Shown here: piece by piece, positions 5,869-6,790 of the stretch | Layout: each line of letters begins with the position of its first letter | Numbering within the stretch: position 1 is the first letter of the stretch | Source of the DNA: UBA11524 sp964391995 | Lineage (GTDB): Bacteria > Bacillota > Clostridia > Christensenellales > Aristaeellaceae | Direction: 5' to 3' | DNA length: 6,790 bases | NCBI GenBank assembly: GCA_964391995.1 | Contig: CAYMOM010000105.1 | Coordinates: forward strand, 1-6,790 | Position numbers and translations under genes: made by a program | Notes under the pieces: model-generated | The model's database searches: none | Told to the model about the DNA's origin: nothing | What the model saw: the letters and a program-made list of their open reading frames with translations, nothing else

Positions 5869-6702
5869 TCACTCGGTAACAGGGGGCAGCTCAGGGTTGT
5901 CGCCCTGATCCACCTGGGTGGTAGCAGAAGGCGTGGGCATATTGGCGCTGCTCTGGGCGTTGAAAGCTTCCCAGGCAGCATTGGCGTTTCCGTTAAAGCC
6001 ATCAGCCTGGATGGCCTGGGCAAGCACGTTGATCTCCATGCCGTTAAGTTTTTCCAGCCAGTCGCCAGTCACTTCGCCGGGCACCGTGATCTTGGTGAAC
6101 AGCGGAGGCAGCCGCAGGTCGTTTTCAGTTGCAGAAACAGAAACAACGCTGCCAAGGCGATCCTGCAGGTTGAAGGTCAGACGATAGAGGTCGTCAGCGG
6201 TCTTCTCGGTGCTAACCAGCTGCCAGGCATATTGCTGATCGTTTTCCCAACCCTTGTCAGCACAATTCAGGAAGGGGAAAGTCACCTGTTCAGTGGGCAG
6301 CGCAGGGAACTTTTCGGCATAGGCGGTATTCAGCGCGGCGTAGATTTTATCCAGCTCGGCAGCCTTGCTGATCTCCACCACCATACGGATGTAGGCAGGC
6401 TCCTTGCCGGCCTTCACGGTAACGGTGGGATCCTTGGTGTACTCGTGAGCGGGCACCAGCTTGTAGTTGTTGCCGTCTTCCACACGCTTGATGTCTTCCG
6501 GATTCTGCGCAACTTGGCCGTTTTCGTCCAAGGGCTGGCCGGCTTCATTGGTATCTGCCTCGTCAAGGGTGATGTCCACATTACCAACGGTGAATGTGTT
6601 CTTCACGGATGCACGGTCGGTCAGGTAGGCAATGGTGCCAAATGCAGCGCTGGACATGACCACGATGGCGCACACCAACATGATGAGCGATTTCCTTTTC
6701 AT
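5869..6702 (-). CDS. TasA/CalY-like fibre subunit with SipW-type signal peptide
   Basis: This 277-aa exported protein is the first gene of the cassette. Its signal peptide (about 1-25) runs from a KRK start through a hydrophobic core to FGTIA-YLTD. It is followed by VKNTFTVGNVDITLDE (33-48), the hallmark region of SipW-processed TasA/camelysin-like proteins. HEYTKDPTVTVKAGKEPAYI (86-105) and the later VPGEVTGDWLEKLNGMEINV (207-226) followed by AQAIQADGF fit clostridial TasA-like proteins, which are expected to form an immunoglobulin-like or jelly-roll beta fold that polymerises by strand donation; that mechanism is inferred from Bacillus TasA. Residues 250-277 are a Pro/Thr/Gln-rich tail ending ELPPVTE, with no membrane segment or sorting motif. 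The start at 6702 is chosen over an upstream in-frame ATG (6756) because AAAGGAGG (6711-6718) lies 8 bases before it and the signal peptide begins there. It is probably the main fibre subunit, judging by position. Confidence 0.9.
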   Translation of the reverse strand: MKRKSLIMLVCAIVVMSSAAFGTIAYLTDRASVKNTFTVGNVDITLDEADTNEAGQPLDENGQVAQNPEDIKRVEDGNNYKLVPAHEYTKDPTVTVKAGKEPAYIRMVVEISKAAELDKIYAALNTAYAEKFPALPTEQVTFPFLNCADKGWENDQQYAWQLVSTEKTADDLYRLTFNLQDRLGSVVSVSATENDLRLPPLFTKITVPGEVTGDWLEKLNGMEINVLAQAIQADGFNGNANAAWEAFNAQSSANMPTPSATTQVDQGDNPELPPVTE

Positions 6703-6710
6703 GGTACAGT

Positions 6711-6718
6711 CCTCCTTT
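6711..6718 (-). promoter_or_regulatory. Ribosome binding site of the first fibre gene
   Basis: On the - strand AAAGGAGG stands 8 bases before the ATG at 6702, a near-ideal site. It fixes the start 18 codons downstream of the longest possible reading frame. A weak 5-bp hairpin (GCCGC 6724-6728 with GCGGC 6735-6739) lies just upstream in the leader. Confidence 0.85.
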
Positions 6719-6766
6719 CTTCTGCCGCCCATGTGCGGCGCATTCACCCCATGCACCAGGATTGCT

Positions 6767-6787
6767 ACATAATGTGCATTATGTCAA
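6767..6787 (-). promoter_or_regulatory. Candidate promoter/operator with perfect palindrome
   Basis: On the - strand ACATAATG-CA-CATTATGT (6784-6767) is a perfect inverted repeat with 8-base arms and a 2-base centre. It overlaps a TTGACA (6787-6782) that fits a -35 box and CATAAT/CATTAT hexamers that fit -10 boxes. No good -10 is found 16-18 bases after the TTGACA, so the more likely reading is a -10 here with its -35 beyond the window edge. The leader to the first fibre gene would then be about 65-75 bases. The palindrome is placed where a dimeric regulator would control the cassette; the regulator is unknown. Confidence 0.5.
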
Positions 6788-6790
6788 CAA

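Noticed and set aside
3648..5879. 743-codon open frame on the + strand across the beta-helix gene
   Set aside because: The opposite strand encodes a clear signal peptide, a TasA-like head and repeats with a good ribosome binding site. This frame has a Val/Gly/His-rich composition typical of an antisense shadow.
5869..5892. LPPVTE at the C-terminus of the 277-aa subunit as a sortase signal
   Set aside because: Position four is Val and not Thr, and no hydrophobic segment or basic tail follows before the stop.

Overview
The window looks like a piece of chromosome from a Gram-positive gut-type Clostridia species. The Oscillospiraceae/Ruminococcaceae are my best guess, inferred from strong AGGAGG-type ribosome binding sites, fairly GC-rich codon use and the gene families present; no marker gene here fixes the taxon. 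It holds two convergent transcription units separated by one shared hairpin terminator.

Left part (1-1337, + strand). Hairpins at the left edge, two of them followed by six-T runs, precede a complete flavodiiron protein gene (fprA, 99-1256), which encodes an O2/NO-detoxifying flavoenzyme. The second T-run hairpin ends only three bases before the fprA ribosome binding site, so the fprA transcript probably carries it as a leader element.

Right part (6790 down to 1344, - strand). This is a five-gene cassette, read right to left, that looks like a dedicated surface-fibre or biofilm-matrix export locus of the TasA/SipW kind: (1) a 277-aa TasA/CalY-like subunit; (2) a 678-aa protein with a TasA-like head fused to a parallel beta-helix and GLUG-like repeats; (3) a 230-aa divergent TasA-like exported protein; (4) a 211-aa Spy0128/FctA-like pilin with an LPHTG sortase signal and candidate isopeptide residues; (5) an ER-type (Ser/His) signal peptidase of the SipW family with an unusual Gln/Tyr/Pro-rich cytoplasmic tail of about 130 residues. 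All four exported proteins end their signal peptide with the same G-T-x-A-[YF] signature. This strongly suggests that one peptidase serves all four.

Working model (inference): SipW removes the signal peptides of the two TasA-like fibre subunits, the beta-helix adhesin and the pilin; fibres assemble outside the membrane; and the LPHTG pilin, attached by a sortase encoded elsewhere, gives a covalent wall anchor. The mixing of a SipW/TasA fibre system with a sortase-type isopeptide pilin, and the prion-like tail on the peptidase, are the two most unusual aspects. Probable regulatory elements are a perfect 8-2-8 palindrome upstream of the first gene, a long intergenic hairpin without a U-tract between genes 2 and 3, and a GTGA start/stop overlap between genes 4 and 5. 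No RNA genes, insertion sequences, CRISPR arrays or attachment sites were seen.
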